This document shows positions 20,965 through 33,185 of a stretch of DNA of 56,319 bases, one piece after another. The notes under the pieces are model-generated. The model made no database searches and was not told the DNA's origin. It worked only from the letters and a program-made list of their open reading frames with translations. The stretch is from Zygnema cylindricum. Lineage: Eukaryota; Streptophyta; Zygnematophyceae; Zygnematales; Zygnemataceae. Position numbers and translations under genes: made by a program. The stretch lies in the NCBI GenBank assembly GCA_037447655.1, contig JBBHKE010001117.1, positions 20,001-76,319 of the forward strand, read 5' to 3'. The stretch's first letter is position 1. Every line of letters begins with the position of its first letter.

Positions 20965-23900
20965 TTAGGCATAAGCCAATAGAGCCTGGTCAAAGGCCTC
21001 GGAAGCTACATTGATTTTTTTCACGAGAACGTGGTTTGGAGCCGAGGTACGGAGTTGACTGAAAAAACCAAAAAAAAAAAGTAGGTTGAGTAAGTTTGAC
21101 TTAAGGCTGAAACATAGAAGACAAAATGAAAAAGAAAAAGAAAGAAAAGAAAAAGAAGAAAAACAGGAGCAATAGATCGATAATTTGGAGACAAGGTACG
21201 GAGTTGACTGAAAAGAACCAGGAAAAAAAAAATTGTCGGTTAAAAATTGATTCTAATTCAGTTCCGAACGACGTATGTGTTTAAAAACCGGTTCAAGAAT
21301 TAGCGTTAAGATAAAAACAAATAGCATTATTCACGCAATTTTGTGGTCCAGGCACCGAATTATGTTATCAACGCTACACCGTAAATCATAATTAGTGTTA
21401 ACAAATAATTAGTATTGAGGACTATATAGCTTTAAAGATTTGAATTCCGGTAAAGGCTTGGACAATCATGAACCGCGAAAAGAATTAGCGTTAAGAAAAA
21501 ATGGATGGAGCAAAAAAACAGGGACGGAAATAGTCTTACTAACACTAATAGCGATTGTGTAGCTAAGTAAATGCAATTGTCAAATTATTGAGGATGAAGA
21601 GAGGACTATTTTATAAGGTCAAAACCGATACGTGACCACAAAACAAGCAACTTACATAAAGTTGCACCTCCCTTTTTATGTAAAGCTCTCCCAATAGTAA
21701 TAGATCAGAAAGACATGGAAGTTCATGGTACAAATATCTAGGAGGCTGGTTTACATAGAAACCCTAAGAAACCTTCATAAAGTTTGAAGTAGAGAGAACA
21801 TACTTCATGTATCGCGAGACTGCTTTGCCGCGGTGTAGAGAGCACACAATGAGGTTTGCCAGTGTATTGACATCCTTTGCATCCTAAAGCTCCAAAAGAA
21901 TCCCACAATTGTTTTTTCAAAAGACAGAATAACAAAACAAACAAAACAAACAAAAACGAAAAACGGAACCAGACAAGAAATCTGCACCTGACTAGGTGTT
22001 TTAACTTCAAAATCCTCAAAACACACGATGGAAAAGATCAAAGGAAAAGAGACCCTTTTACATCAACTTCTGGTTAGCTGCGTGAAAAAACTAGACCTGT
22101 TTGAATTCAAGACATTAAGACCAACACTCGTACATGAGAACATCAGATATTGTTTTTTTTCATTTTTTTTTTGATAAATGTTGTAATTTTGTAAGTGGCA
22201 AATTTATGTTTTCTTTTTTTAAAGAACTTGTAATTTGTTACTCCAGAATCTCCAACAAAAATTACTTTCTGCTGATATAATTTCCAGAATTAGAACACAC
22301 AAATCAGTTCCATTGCGCAAATGCACAGTTAAGTTAACAACAACAGTACCAGAACAGAACCTCAGAACAACAATCAGACTCTGAGAATAATGAGTTTTAA
22401 CAACTACAATAATAGAACCTTATAATAGCACCTAAAGCTTCTTCTCTAATATACGTCTACGTGATTTCTCTATTGGAGATAAAAATTACCATTTCTAGTG
22501 TCCTTCAAGTAAAGGACTCTGTTAGTTAGCTACCTTGTTCACACACAACACCTCAAGCTTCTACCCTAAATTTATCTTTCCATGATTCTCCCCTAATAGA
22601 CTTGTTATGTTATTAAGCTTAAGGACTCTGTTAGTAATTCTGTTCAGACCAATCGAAATCAATATCGAAATCGTTAAATCGTGATATTAATTGGCCTTGA
22701 CGTCAAACATCAACATCGCGATAATTTGCCGATATTGTGGGATATTTTGTTTTTTTTCTAATAGTGGTATTCTAAGGTTAAGCTCCATTGGGACCTTTCC
22801 GGTAACGCTCTATTTGCACAATGAACTGACTGATGTTTCCCATTGCATGAACCGGATCATAATATTGGCCATTCAGAATTCGCTGGGTGGGCAATATAAA
22901 CAAAAAGAAAAAAAAATGTTTTTCCAGCTTCTGCTTTACATTTACCTTGCTCATTATTCTTCTTCCCTACAAGTAATGTTATTAAGTTAAAGGACTATGT
23001 TAAAAACCTTTTTTATTGTTACTTCTCGGCTAAGTATGGTTATTAAATTTAAGGACTCCGTTAGTCACCTTATTCATTATTACTTCTTTGCTGCAAGTGA
23101 TGTGATAAAGTTTGAAGGACTCTTGTTCACTAAAACTTCTTCGCTACAGGTATTGTTATGAAGTTTAGGGTCAATGTTAGTTACCTTGCTCAGGGCTTCC
23201 AATAACAGTGACTCCGCGCTCTCAAACTGTCCCATGTGCATCTGACAGACAGCACTTCCATTCATAAGCGGGACCGTCAACTGGTACTTGTCACACTGTT
23301 CTTGGAAAATATCCTGTGCCTCTTGGAATTTCGTGCCTCCCTGCAAAACATCCTTTCCTGTTCTTAACCTTTTCATCTATAACTTTTTGCATATCACAGA
23401 AACTCTAAAAAATAACTCTGGATAGAGAACGAACTTAAGAACTCTGCAAAACATCCTTTCCAGCTCTCAGCCTTTTCATCTATAGCTTTGCAAAACATCC
23501 TTCCCAGGACTCAACCTTCCCATGCATATCACAGAAACTGAATGACAGACTTAAGGACCCTGCAAACATCTTCTCCAGTAACTCCAAATTAAGTAATACT
23601 TAAATGTACAGATACTGATGCCCGATAATGATATTGATATATCGCGGTTATCGTCAATTCGGTGTATCGGTTCGATAAATCAATTATCGAGACCCCTAAA
23701 AATAGTGCATATTGATTATCCGCAAAACCAGTTCGATACACATCACTAAGTAAGACACAATGGGAGGTATAGAAACCATACCAAGCCAAGATTTACCCAC
23801 GCATTGGCCAATTGTGTCAAAGTTGCATCCTCATCCACTTGCTGCATGGCTTTCAACTGCTTCTCTGCATAATCTGTACGGTCCATCTTCAAAAAGATCT

Positions 23901-26900
23901 GGATGCTGAGGGCCATTCTGCGCAAGTAAAGAAAAAAAAACCTCCAAATTAATTAAATTAAAACCTCATGAGGACGATATCCTCCCGGGGACGAAAGACT
24001 TGGTAAGGGCAAAAAACCTGACTGGAACGAAAAAACTAAGTGGGAACGAAAAAACTAAGTGGGAACTAAAACCTAAGGCAAAGTAAAACCTTGCAAATAC
24101 GGCTCCGGTAACAGAAGAAGATATGCATGAGTCAATCGATGCAACATTCTCTTGTCTATCTCCAATTGAATGCTTTGTTACCTAAAAACGTACAATTGTG
24201 AATTTAAAAAAAAATCATTTCTGAGACATGTATGGGGCACAAATCATTTTCAATTTACTTTAATACTCAAATACGTTAATTTCCGCACATTTAACCTGTT
24301 CAAGAAACTGAACAACAGGTATCCAATGCCATTGGGCTCGAACAATTTCCAAATCAAGAGAAAGATAACTCAATATAAGCCTTCCAAAGAAAAGGCTATA
24401 AGCCAAACACCTTAGATGGGCTTTTCCAGAAATTGGCCCATATAGTAGAGCCATTCACAATGTACAACAAACAGACTCCTCCAAGACCAATGCCCCATGA
24501 CCCATATATGATTCAATGGTCTCAATAGTCCTCCACAATCTTTTGGCAATGTACTCCCAAGTGTGACAATGCTCGTCTTATTCATGAAGTAGACTACATG
24601 AATGGAGAGAGAGAGAGAGAGAGGAGAGGGGGGGGGAGGGAGAGGAAAAGAGAGACAGTGGATGGAGAGAGGGGGGAGAAAGCAGGCGCAGGACAGGAGT
24701 ATTACAGCTCCAATGTTGCTCCGGAGTTTGTATACTTGAGGGCATCGTTGTAATTCTGTTCGTGGGCATAAATTGTTCCCGCCATCAGAAGTAGAACAGG
24801 ATTTTTACCAATAACAGGATCTGCCAACCATTCTTGCAAACTGGAAATGACCAGTTCCTGTAAAAAGCCCATACAACAAAGCATGGACCGGGATCAATGA
24901 CACAACGATAAGAGAGAAAGAGAGAGGGAGAGGGAGGGAAGGAGGGAGGGAAGGAGAGAGAGAGAAAGCCATAAGCTTTAAATATCTCTGCTTACAGAGT
25001 GAACAAGTCAGCAGCTTTCGAATGAAAAAAAATGAAATTTATCTACTCACAACAGTCTGAACAAAGTAGGAGCTTACGAAGTAACGAAAAAACTTTGAAT
25101 GAGAAAAAATACTTTTGAAGGGGAAAAAAAACAATCTGCTTATACTTACATAGATCTGCACAGCCTTGCACTTGCTAATTGCACATTTTCTGTTATCCAA
25201 AACTATTTGCATATTTTTAAAAACATTTAACAAACTATCACAAACTAAGTGCCTCAAGGAAGTCAGAATTGTCTAGGTCAGAACCTATTGACTGTGTCCC
25301 GAAAACATCTGCTAACATAAGACACACGTGCTCAGTCCGAAAAAAAAAACATTAACTGGATTAAGGAAAAAACCCACGAAAAATTATTTCTCCATACCAA
25401 TGTACATTGCCCAGCTGTCTAAGAAAAATTTGACCTAAAGTAGTAGTTGAAACAGGTCCTGCTTGGCTCAGAGTTGTTAAATACCATGAGGGGACATAAA
25501 ACATCCAAATGAAAACATATCAGTGATGGTTACATCTGAAAAAGACAACATATAACCATATAAATGCCATGCAACATAAAAAGTGAAGAAAACGACTCGT
25601 AAAATAAAACTACTAAAAAAAAAAATACAAAGCATGCTGATTACAGGGAATGGGTGCCTGATACTAAACATATGTATACATGTACTCCATGCATGCGACT
25701 CAAATTGATCAGTCTTGCTTTGTTAACAATTGCAATGATCATGGGAGAGGGAGAGGGAGAGGGAGAGGGAGGGTGTCTTTGAATAGACTGACCTTGTCAT
25801 ATCCTGCCAAGTACTGTGCAAGAAGTTTGACTGCCTGAAGTGCAGTTGCTGAAGAATCTGTGATTTCATCGATAACTAACTGCACCAAAGAATCACTATA
25901 AGTCAGACTAAATTCACATGAATTTTTATAAATAAATAAACAGGTTGATTAGATCTAAACGTGTTTATTTGCTCTGCTGTTTCCTTCACCCTTCCCTCCT
26001 CTCTCCCTCTCCCTCTCCTCTCCCTCCTCCCCCCCTCTCTCCTGCTCCTCGTCTCTTTCTCTCCCTTACCCTCTCCCCTTCTCTCTCCCTCTCCCTCTCC
26101 TCTCCCCTCCCCCTCCCTGCCTCACCCTCCCTCTCCGTGCTGGTCCTCTCCTCTCCCACTCCTGTCCCTCATTCCTATTCACAATTTCTGGCAGTTCTAA
26201 GGATTTGGTAATTTCCTTGGAAAAGTTGAACCTTATAAGACCAGATAGCCACACGGTTCTTGAAAAAAAATTAAAAAAAAAAAAAAAAACGAAAAATAAA
26301 AGCATTGGCTACATGTCCGTAGATCCAATGAATAATGAATTAGCAATGTTGGAAAAATCCTAAGAATCATTTTACAATTTGAAGGATTAGGAATTAAAAC
26401 AGCAGTGTGGTAAAAACAAATGCCATGCCTTACTTTCTTCTAAATCAACATCAAGCCAAAAAAAACAAAATTTGCTTGTAAGATCGATGTAGATCAGATG
26501 TAAACCAGAAATTGCAATAACAAACTATTTTTTAATTTCTCAATATATATTTTAATAATCGTCAAAACATAGCAAGAATAGGCAGGCAGATGATCCTTTG
26601 AACTACTAAAAGATCGACGGAAAAATAAAACTAACTGATCAACCAAGAAAGTTACTATGGTAAACGTTACCAAAAGTTCAATAACAACAAGTCTTTATAA
26701 ATAGTAACAAATATTTGTAAAAAAAAACTGAACAACATCAAGATGGCAGCAAAGGCTACTTGCTAAAAATGACATGTAGGATTTTGAATGTAAAACGATG
26801 GTAACTGAACTTAGAATGTGACACATTGTGACTCAAGCATTTACTTATCCGAAAACAAAGCTCACTGAAATTATAATAATACGATGCTGAAATGTTAGAT

Positions 26901-27216
26901 GATCTGAAATTTGAGATGGTTAAAAAATTCAAAACACGACATAAAACAGTTTCGAGAGTCTTAAAGCTTGCTGAAAATCATAATACAATGCTGGAAATTT
27001 AGATGGTTAGGAATTTCAAAACATAACAAACGATAATGTTTCGAGAAACCTGACGCGTACCGAGTAACTGCCGAGTGCTATGTATGATCTGTAAACCAAA
27101 CAATCCTTCTCAATGAGCTCATTGTCAGTGAGTCCAGCTACATCACTCTCATTAATGGCCGCCTGATAAGCTCCAAGGTAAAAGTTATTCCGTAACGCAA
27201 ACAGGGAATCACTCAT
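20965..27216 (-). CDS. COPE: Coatomer subunit epsilon (complete, seven exons)
   Basis: Epsilon-COP is a TPR-type subunit of the COPI coat, which carries Golgi-to-ER and intra-Golgi vesicles; it pairs with the alpha-COP C-terminus. Exons are 27216-27061, 25879-25793, 24857-24706, 23917-23782, 23340-23185, 21874-21804 and 21058-20965; every phase closes and gives 283 residues (family about 290-310). Signatures in order are [15 protein letters not shown] and [14 protein letters not shown] at the N-terminus, [95 protein letters not shown] and [15 protein letters not shown] at the C-terminus. The start ATG opens the conserved N-terminus. A telo-box lies upstream at 27455. Introns 4, 5 and 6 carry extra copies of their splice junctions. 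Confidence 0.95.
21044..21219 (-). repeat. Duplicated acceptor of COPE exon 7
   Basis: The real acceptor and first codons (21044-21067) recur at 21191-21219 with few changes, including CAG and the coding start TCAACTCCGTACC. The copy lies upstream in the intron as a decoy; its open stretch soon departs from the protein family. Confidence 0.8.
21375..21561. mobile_element. TACACCG-family MITE (187 bp) in COPE intron 6
   Basis: TACACCGTAAATCATAATTAG at the left and CTAATAGCGATTGTGTA at the right are imperfect inverted ends of the same family, inserted in the intron before exon 7. Confidence 0.65.
22501..23192 (-). repeat. Degenerate copies of the COPE exon 5 donor region
   Basis: A unit of roughly 65 bp reading TTAAGGACTCTGTTAGTTACC then TTGTTCA and ACTTCTTTGCTGCAAGT recurs about six times (near 22511, 22620, 22990, 23050, 23110 and the real donor at 23181-23190). 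The copies sit in intron 5 downstream of the true donor. Confidence 0.75.
22649..22745. repeat. ATCG-rich segment in COPE intron 5
   Basis: Dense AATCG/CGATA motifs resembling the palindrome cluster at 17757 and the segments at 23612 and 36575. Confidence 0.55.
23336..23577 (-). repeat. Extra copies of the COPE exon 5 acceptor
   Basis: CTGCAAAACATCCTTTCC, the complement of the real acceptor at 23341-23358, recurs at about 23443-23461, 23487-23505 (TTTGCAAAACATCCTTCCC) and 23559-23577. Two of the three extra copies keep the CAG. Confidence 0.82.
23612..23756. repeat. ATCG-rich segment in COPE intron 4
   Basis: Repeated CGATA/TATCG motifs with a GTGATGTGTATCG-type end on the minus strand, similar to the GTGTTGTGTATCGG start of the cluster at 17757. 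This supports a shared, decayed element. Confidence 0.6.
24598..24692. repeat. GA-rich tract in COPE intron 3
   Basis: Purine-rich on the plus strand just inside the exon 3 donor (24705). Confidence 0.88.
24912..24967. repeat. GA-rich tract in COPE intron 2
   Basis: GAGAGGGAGAGG units close to the exon 3 acceptor, so the sense strand is pyrimidine-rich there. Confidence 0.85.
25743..25775. repeat. (GGGAGA)n tract in COPE intron 2
   Basis: About five GGGAGA units 18 bp inside the exon 2 donor. Confidence 0.85.
25978..26170. repeat. CT-rich tract in COPE intron 1
   Basis: CCCTCTCC units on the plus strand, hence purine-rich on the sense strand; an exception to the usual polarity. Confidence 0.88.
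26280..27055. other. COPE intron 1, AT-rich
   Basis: Besides the CT tract, this long intron holds only AT-rich sequence. A loose repeat (ACTGAA...TTAGAT/GAT.GTTA.GAA) is seen around 26880-27010. Confidence 0.4.
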
Positions 27217-27454
27217 TTTGATTGAGATTTGTTAAGATTGAGATTCTTTTGAGAATGAGATTATTTCCACTCCCGACAAATGAATTATTCTTCTGAGATC
27301 CGTTGCAAAACCGAGCTCCACCCTCTTCTTCCCTTCACGTTTGATAAGAATAATTTTGTGTTAAAGTTGATTTTACCTTCACTTCTTCCTATGATAGCTT
27401 CTGGTCAACAGCAGAAGTTAATGCACTTTTTGTGTTTTAGGATGCTGGGAAAAG

Positions 27455-27463
27455 TTAGGGTTT
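27455..27463 (-). promoter_or_regulatory. Telo-box upstream of COPE
   Basis: TTAGGGTTT on the plus strand (AAACCCTAA on the gene strand), about 240 bp before the start codon. Telo-boxes are common in plant promoters of housekeeping genes and bind Myb-type telobox proteins. A single short match has limited weight. Confidence 0.4.
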
Positions 27464-27499
27464 GTTCGAAAAAGTGCAGTTCAGTACTGTAGAGAATAA

Positions 27500-28270
27500 A
27501 TTTGGTACTACAGCATTTGCGTACCGTCCTGAACTCAGTTCAAATAATCCCGAATCGATATTTGACCTCGAATTAGAATCGGACAAAACGATTTGTGCGC
27601 TTTTGTAACAGGCGATGTCGCATTTGTTTCTTCACTTTCTTGGTGAACCAATGACCAACCTCGTGAATCATAAAGTACGGAAATTACGTGCGAAACCCAG
27701 ACACGCTGAGAAATTTTTATCGTTGGCATTCAGTGCGGTCACGCATGCAGCGCACTAATTTCTTAGGTTTTCAATTGTGTACTTCTACAGTTACGATGAG
27801 TTTTAGTTTCCGACTTGTAAAATGAATTCCCAACAACATTGTTCACAGGTATTTCATGTTTTCCACAACTTTGGGATAAATTGATTAACTCGGATTTCTT
27901 AAATACGTACCAGTCCACATTATGATAAGCTAAGAATTATTATCCACACTTGGTTGCCACTTAGCTTTAAAAATAATAATCCACAAGATTGAGATGTCCA
28001 CAAACTTGTATCTCCCACAACATGAAATGAATACTGTTTTCTTTCATGAAGGCTGAAGGCACGAGACTTAGTTCCGGGTGTCGGGAACTAATTTTCATGA
28101 TCTTTTGCTCACTTAATTATTATCTTTTGTTTAGTTCTACCTTCAAAATGGAAGCATGTTCCAAACTTGCGTAACATGAGCAGCCACAAGATTCCAATAT
28201 ATTTTGAAGAGCACAACACCAATCACGAAAATGTGGATAGATTTTTAAAATACACGAGTAAAAAACAACA
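27500..28270. other. Upstream region of COPE, no recognised gene
   Basis: No coding pattern or terminal repeats that I can support. It presumably contains the COPE promoter. Confidence 0.4.
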
Positions 28271-28300
28271 CTTTGTTACAATGTACTTTTTCAACCAACA

Positions 28301-28878
28301 ATCGTCACTAACGTTAATATCACTATTTTCGGGCGGGTATTTTTTATCCTCTGATCGCAATGCAATTTTTAATAACGATCCACATTACGATGCTCATATC
28401 CTTCACCGTCTCCCTTTTCCTCCCCTTTTCTCGTTCTGTATCTCTATCCATTTCCCACTCTTTTGCCTATTGTCTCTCCTCTTCCTTCTCTCACTCCCTT
28501 TACATCTACATCTTTATATTCATGAGTTTCCCTATCTCATTATTCCTTTGCCTCTCCACCTCCCTCTCCGTCTCTTCCTTATCTCTATAATACTACGTCT
28601 CTCTCTCCTTGTTTTTTTCCCTCTCCCTCTCCATCGTTCTCTTCCTCTTTTTTATCTTTTTTCCCTCTCCCTCTCCCTCTTATTATCTCATGTTTCCTCT
28701 CCCTCTCCCTTTTTGTATTCCTTTATTTATCTCGCTGCTTTTTTATCTTCAAATATCTCTCCTTTTATCCCTTTCTTTTTCCTCTCTTTCTCCCTTTCCC
28801 TCTCCTTTAAAATTTCCCTATTTATCTCGTTTTCCCCATAACATCTCTTTCCCTTTTTATTTCTCGTTCTTTCGCCTT
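28301..28878. repeat. Duplicated segment, copy 1 (about 580 bp)
   Basis: Starts at ACAATCGTCACTAACG, with CTATTTTCGGGCGGGTATTT and then a CT-rich body ending TTCTCGTTCTTTCGC. It matches 29420-30000 throughout with scattered differences. The long CT-rich frames are artefacts. Confidence 0.85.
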
Positions 28879-29059
28879 CTCATATGTCCTCTTCCTTTCC
28901 TTCTCTTTATCCTTTCCCTCTCGATATCATTATATTTTTCATGTCTTTTTTCGCTTTCCTCCTCCCACCCACTCAACCTCTTCCTCCCCCTACCATCTCT
29001 ACCCCCCTCTCTACGTCCCTTTTTATTCCCATCATCGCTTTTGTTTATGGTTAACCCTC

Positions 29060-29330
29060 AACCGTGCATCGCATCATTTATCATCCAGCATCCATCGTTA
29101 AACGTTCGTTGTCCATCGCCTTTCACATGTTGTCCATCATTTACCATCCATCATCCACTGTTCGTCTTACATCGCCCATTGACCATTGTCCATTCCGGTC
29201 ATCATCCATCATCTCTCGTCATTTTACATCACTAATAATCCGTCACTTATTATCTAATGGTTAGCCATAATCAATTGTCTTTCCATTACTATCCATTGTC
29301 GACCGTACGCTATCTATCATCATCATTATG
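29060..29330. repeat. Degenerate CATCC/CATC tandem repeat
   Basis: Units such as CATCGTT, CATCATCC and CCATTGTCC fill this interval between the two duplicated segments. Confidence 0.75.
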
Positions 29331-29419
29331 GTTGCCCCTACTCTATTTTATTTTGACCATCATGCATCATCTATCATCCATCCACTGTCATCCGCTGTTT
29401 GTTGTATATTGTATATATT

Positions 29420-30000
29420 TTTACAATCGTCATTAACATTAATATCACTATTTTCGGGCGGGTATTTTTTATCCACCGATCGCAAAGCAAATTTTAATAA
29501 CGATCAAGGTTACGATGCTCAAATCCTTCACCGTCTCCCATTTTCCTCCCTTTTTCTCATTCTGTATCTCTATCCATTTCCCACTCTTTTGCCTATTGTC
29601 TCTCCTCTTCCTTCTCTCACTCCCTTTACATCTACATCTTTACATTCATGAGTCTCCCTATCTCATTATTCCTTTGCCTCTCCACCTCCCTCTCCGTCTC
29701 TTCCTTATCTCTATAATACTACCTCTCTCTCTCCTTTTTTTTTGCCTTCTCCCTCTCCATCTTTCTCTTCCTCTTTTTTATCCTTTCCCCTCTCCCTCTC
29801 CCTCTTATTATCTCCTTTTTCCTTTCCCTCTCCCTATTTGTATTCCATAATTTATCTCGCTCCTTTTTTATCTTCAAATATCTCTCCCCTTATCCCTTTC
29901 TTTTTCCTCTCTTTCTCCCTCTCCCTCTCTTTTCAAATTTCCCTCTTTATCTCGTTCTCCCCATAATATCTCTTTCCCTCTTTATTTCTCGTTCTTTCGC
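29420..30000. repeat. Duplicated segment, copy 2 (about 580 bp)
   Basis: Direct repeat of 28301-28878 lying 1.12 kb downstream, same orientation. It diverges at the far end after TTCTCGTTCTTTCGC. Confidence 0.85.
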
Positions 30001-31059
30001 AAATGTGCATCACATTTCTACAATTTTCACTTAAAAGAACGCTTTACGATGGCAACGAATTCAACACTATCAAGGTACGTGCTCTAAACCTCCATAATTG
30101 TACGCTCCTTCTATAAACTTTACGTCACGTAGTTAGCCAACACCCTAGACGTTATGTTAGGAAACGATTGACTAAAAAGTAGTCGACTGAAACTTGAATT
30201 TATAGCTCGTACGTGTTATTAAGCGAAAAGTAAACAAAAAGTGATTCTTACATACAGAGAAAAAACTTATTGCATCCTCCCCCAAAAACACTCCCATGTT
30301 TATCTGCGATCAGAGTTAAGTTTAATGTAAATCTGATCGGAGTTACATAATGTGGCCCGAAATGTTAATTTGTTTTTTAACGTTACTCGACGAACAGAAC
30401 GGACAAATATATATTTTTAGGGTGCACCATGTCGTCATTGACAGGTATATTTAGCGTGTGACAATGTGACACCTATGGTGTAGCGTCGGTCATTTAAGGG
30501 ACTACGTACCGTACATTCCCTTTGGATTTTTGTATCTTTCATCGTCCCAAATCTTCGGTTTTGGAGTGTTTGCACTCGGTAGCCGTACATTTTTCCCGTT
30601 TACTCCTCAGGTGTTCCCATTTCAAGTTTTTCTTGCAATCAATATCGTCACTTCATGTCACAAGTTGAAGCAAGTTGCTGCGCGTACGATTATTTTGTCA
30701 GAATGTATATTCGCAATTCTAAAATTTAATGTTAATTGTTTTAGGGTTTGGGCCGAAGGCTCATTTTCTCTTTTGGGAGCAGTGTATGGAGTGGTTTTAA
30801 CTTATTAGGGTGAAGTTCCATCGTACGTTTCTGAAATTGTACGGCAAACTCGACCGGGTCGATTGAGTCAAAGTTCCATCACGTAGAGCATGTAAGCCAC
30901 GCATTCTAAATTGACTGGCGCCACGAAAGCTACGATCCGATATTTAATATCTTTCATATTTTTAGCACCGACAAACTTAACTTCAAATCTTGACTTGCGT
31001 ACCATGTACCTGCGTACGAAGTAATCATACGACAAAACTTTTATACATTTTGCAGACTC
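30001..31059. other. Intergenic, no recognised feature
   Basis: A 92-codon frame at 30530-30808 starts at TTG, resembles no family and has no splice-linked partner. I see no gene here. Confidence 0.4.
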
Positions 31060-31593
31060 TACACCGTGCATCGTTATTAGTGTCAAAGTTTAAATAGTGT
31101 GGAAGTAAATATACCGTCATTGACGCTAATTAAGATTAAAAAAAAAAAAAAAAAAAGGTGTATTCTAATTTCGGCGTTTATGCTAATTTGGGAACAGCAA
31201 AAATGGAATATTCGTTGTACGATTATATATATGTATTCGTACAAAATATTAGAAATCGTACGCCGTCGTGAAATTTAAATATCCGTACATGTAAGACTAA
31301 TTTACGTGCCAGAACAATCCCGATTTTTTAGCGCACGATCCTATGCGTGCGCGTCTGATTTAACTCATTTTTTGTAAAATTTTCACTTGAAAAGGTACAT
31401 TTATGTACGGTCTGACATCGACCGTACACCACGCTATTTAGATATTATTGTAATTCGTCCTTTACGCTATTTTGTACGGTACCTTAATTAACGTCAAGGA
31501 AAAATTAAAATCATGTATCCTATTTGAGGAAAAAAATCAAAATTTTAAGAACCCAAATTAGTGTCGTTGACACTAATAACGATGCGCGGTGTA
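31060..31593. mobile_element. TACACCG-family MITE, long form, inverted-pair arm 1 (534 bp)
   Basis: The ends TACACCGTGCATCGTTATTAG and CTAATAACGATGCGCGGTGTA are inverted repeats with TA borders. The interior has GTACGGTCTGACATCGACC and a GCGCACGATCCTATGCGTGCG block. It is a close inverted copy of 31785-32328. Confidence 0.9.
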
Positions 31594-31784
31594 GTGGGCC
31601 CGAAGGTCCCCTCATGCGAGGTTCGGTTGCGCCTTACCAGTATAGGTTTGAGTACTTCCCCCAACTATGAGATACCAAGAATTGTTTACTTATTTTAAAT
31701 TTACCCTTTCTGATTTTAAAAAGTCAAATCGACCGATCAAGACTGACACGTAGGCTCAATTTTGAAGGGTGATGATTGGGCAGG

Positions 31785-32328
31785 TACACCGCGCATCGTT
31801 ATTAGTGTCAAAGTCACTATTTTGGGTTCTTAAAATTTTGATTTTTTTCCTCAAATAGGATACATGATTTTAATTTTTCCTTGACGTTAATTGAGGTACC
31901 GTACAAAATAACGTAAAGAACTAAAGTTCAATAAGATCTAAATAGCGTGGTGTACGGTCGATGTCAGACCGTACGTAAATGTACCTTTTCAAGTGAAAAT
32001 TTTACAAAAAATGAATTAAATCGGACGCGTTCGCATAGGAACGTGCGCTAAAAAAACGGGATTGGCCTGACATGTAAATTAGTCTGACATGTACGGATAT
32101 TTATATTTCACTACGGTGTACGATTTTTTTATATTTTGTACGAATACATATAATAATGTATATAATCGTACAGAAAATTTTCCATTTTTGCTGTTCCAAA
32201 TTAGCGTTAACACTGAAATTAGAATAAACCTTTTTTTTTTTAATTTTCAAATTCTTAATTAGCGTCAATGACGGTATATTTACTTACACACTATTTAAAC
32301 TTTGACACTAATAACGATGCGCGGTGTA
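31785..32328. mobile_element. TACACCG-family MITE, long form, inverted-pair arm 2 (544 bp)
   Basis: Same termini and core as the element at 31060 but in reverse orientation, leaving a 191-bp loop. The interior matches over nearly the full length with small gaps. Confidence 0.9.
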
Positions 32329-32336
32329 CAGTTCAG

Positions 32337-32556
32337 TACACCGCCAATCGCTATTAGCGTAGAAGTTTCTTTAGCGTATACGAATAATTAGCGTGGTTTA
32401 CGCTAATTGGGAATTTGGAAAATTTCGAAGAAATCGATTACTCTAGTTAGGAATTAGGGTTTGTTTTAAATAGTGTGGATAGTTCTATTTGAGAATAAAA
32501 TAAAAAAAAGCGGGACGGGATTAGCGTACACAACGCTAATAGCGATTGGCGGTGTA
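32337..32556. mobile_element. TACACCG-family MITE, short form (220 bp)
   Basis: The ends TACACCGCCAATCGCTATT and AATAGCGATTGGCGGTGTA are perfect inverted repeats, starting 8 bp after the long-form element. It lies in inverted orientation to the copy at 33186. Confidence 0.9.
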
Positions 32557-32715
32557 GCGCCATAACATGTGATTTGGAACTCCCGTCATACTGCGAAAGG
32601 GGAAATTTTCATCGGAGAAATATTTGAATGTGATTCTTGCCCGCATTCCAGAAAATAGGATCGGACGGTCGGGATCACGTCCATAAAATGAGCAGGCGAC
32701 CGATCGAAGTATTCT
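32557..32715 (-). pseudogene. Possible orphan coding fragment ending at a MITE
   Basis: After a plausible acceptor (TTTTGCAG at about 32715) an open frame reads MRILRSVACSFYGRDP and onward for about 50 residues with ordinary amino-acid composition, then runs into the MITE. No partner exon or family was recognised. It may be a gene remnant or chance. Confidence 0.25.
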
Positions 32716-33185
32716 CATAATCTGCAAAAATATTTGTATATTTAATAAAGTGTATGGGTATCGAACAAGCCCCCATACAAGTGTGGGACCTTCGGCACCT
32801 CGCGGCACCTCGCGCCGACATTCGGCACCTCTTGGGATCGGGTACGAGAAATAGGGTTTTGTGTTTTGGGTTGTTTTTTTAATAAAAAAAAACAAAAGGA
32901 GAAAAAATAAACCCTAAACGAGCGGTCGCGGACGTCTTCGGCACCCCGGGGGGGCCAAAAAGTTGCAAGATTCAGAGTGGTTCCAATCTAGTTTTTATTG
33001 ATATCCTATTTGTTACGCTGGCAAATCTAATATCAAAAATCTCTCCAAATTTGTCGTTTTGTGGAACAAAATTTCCTGCATGAGAAGGAATTCGCAATTC
33101 ATGACAGTTCATGACTCATGCGATTTCTTCGGAGGCTGCTCAAGATATTCGCACGTTTTGTCGTTTCATCCAAGCTACAGTACTG

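Noticed and set aside
28167-29966. CT-rich 76-224 codon frames
   Set aside because: Low-complexity frames in duplicated pyrimidine DNA, without conserved residues or splice partners.
30530-30808. 92-codon frame with hydrophobic segments
   Set aside because: It starts at TTG, has no recognisable family and no linked exon; not enough to call a gene.
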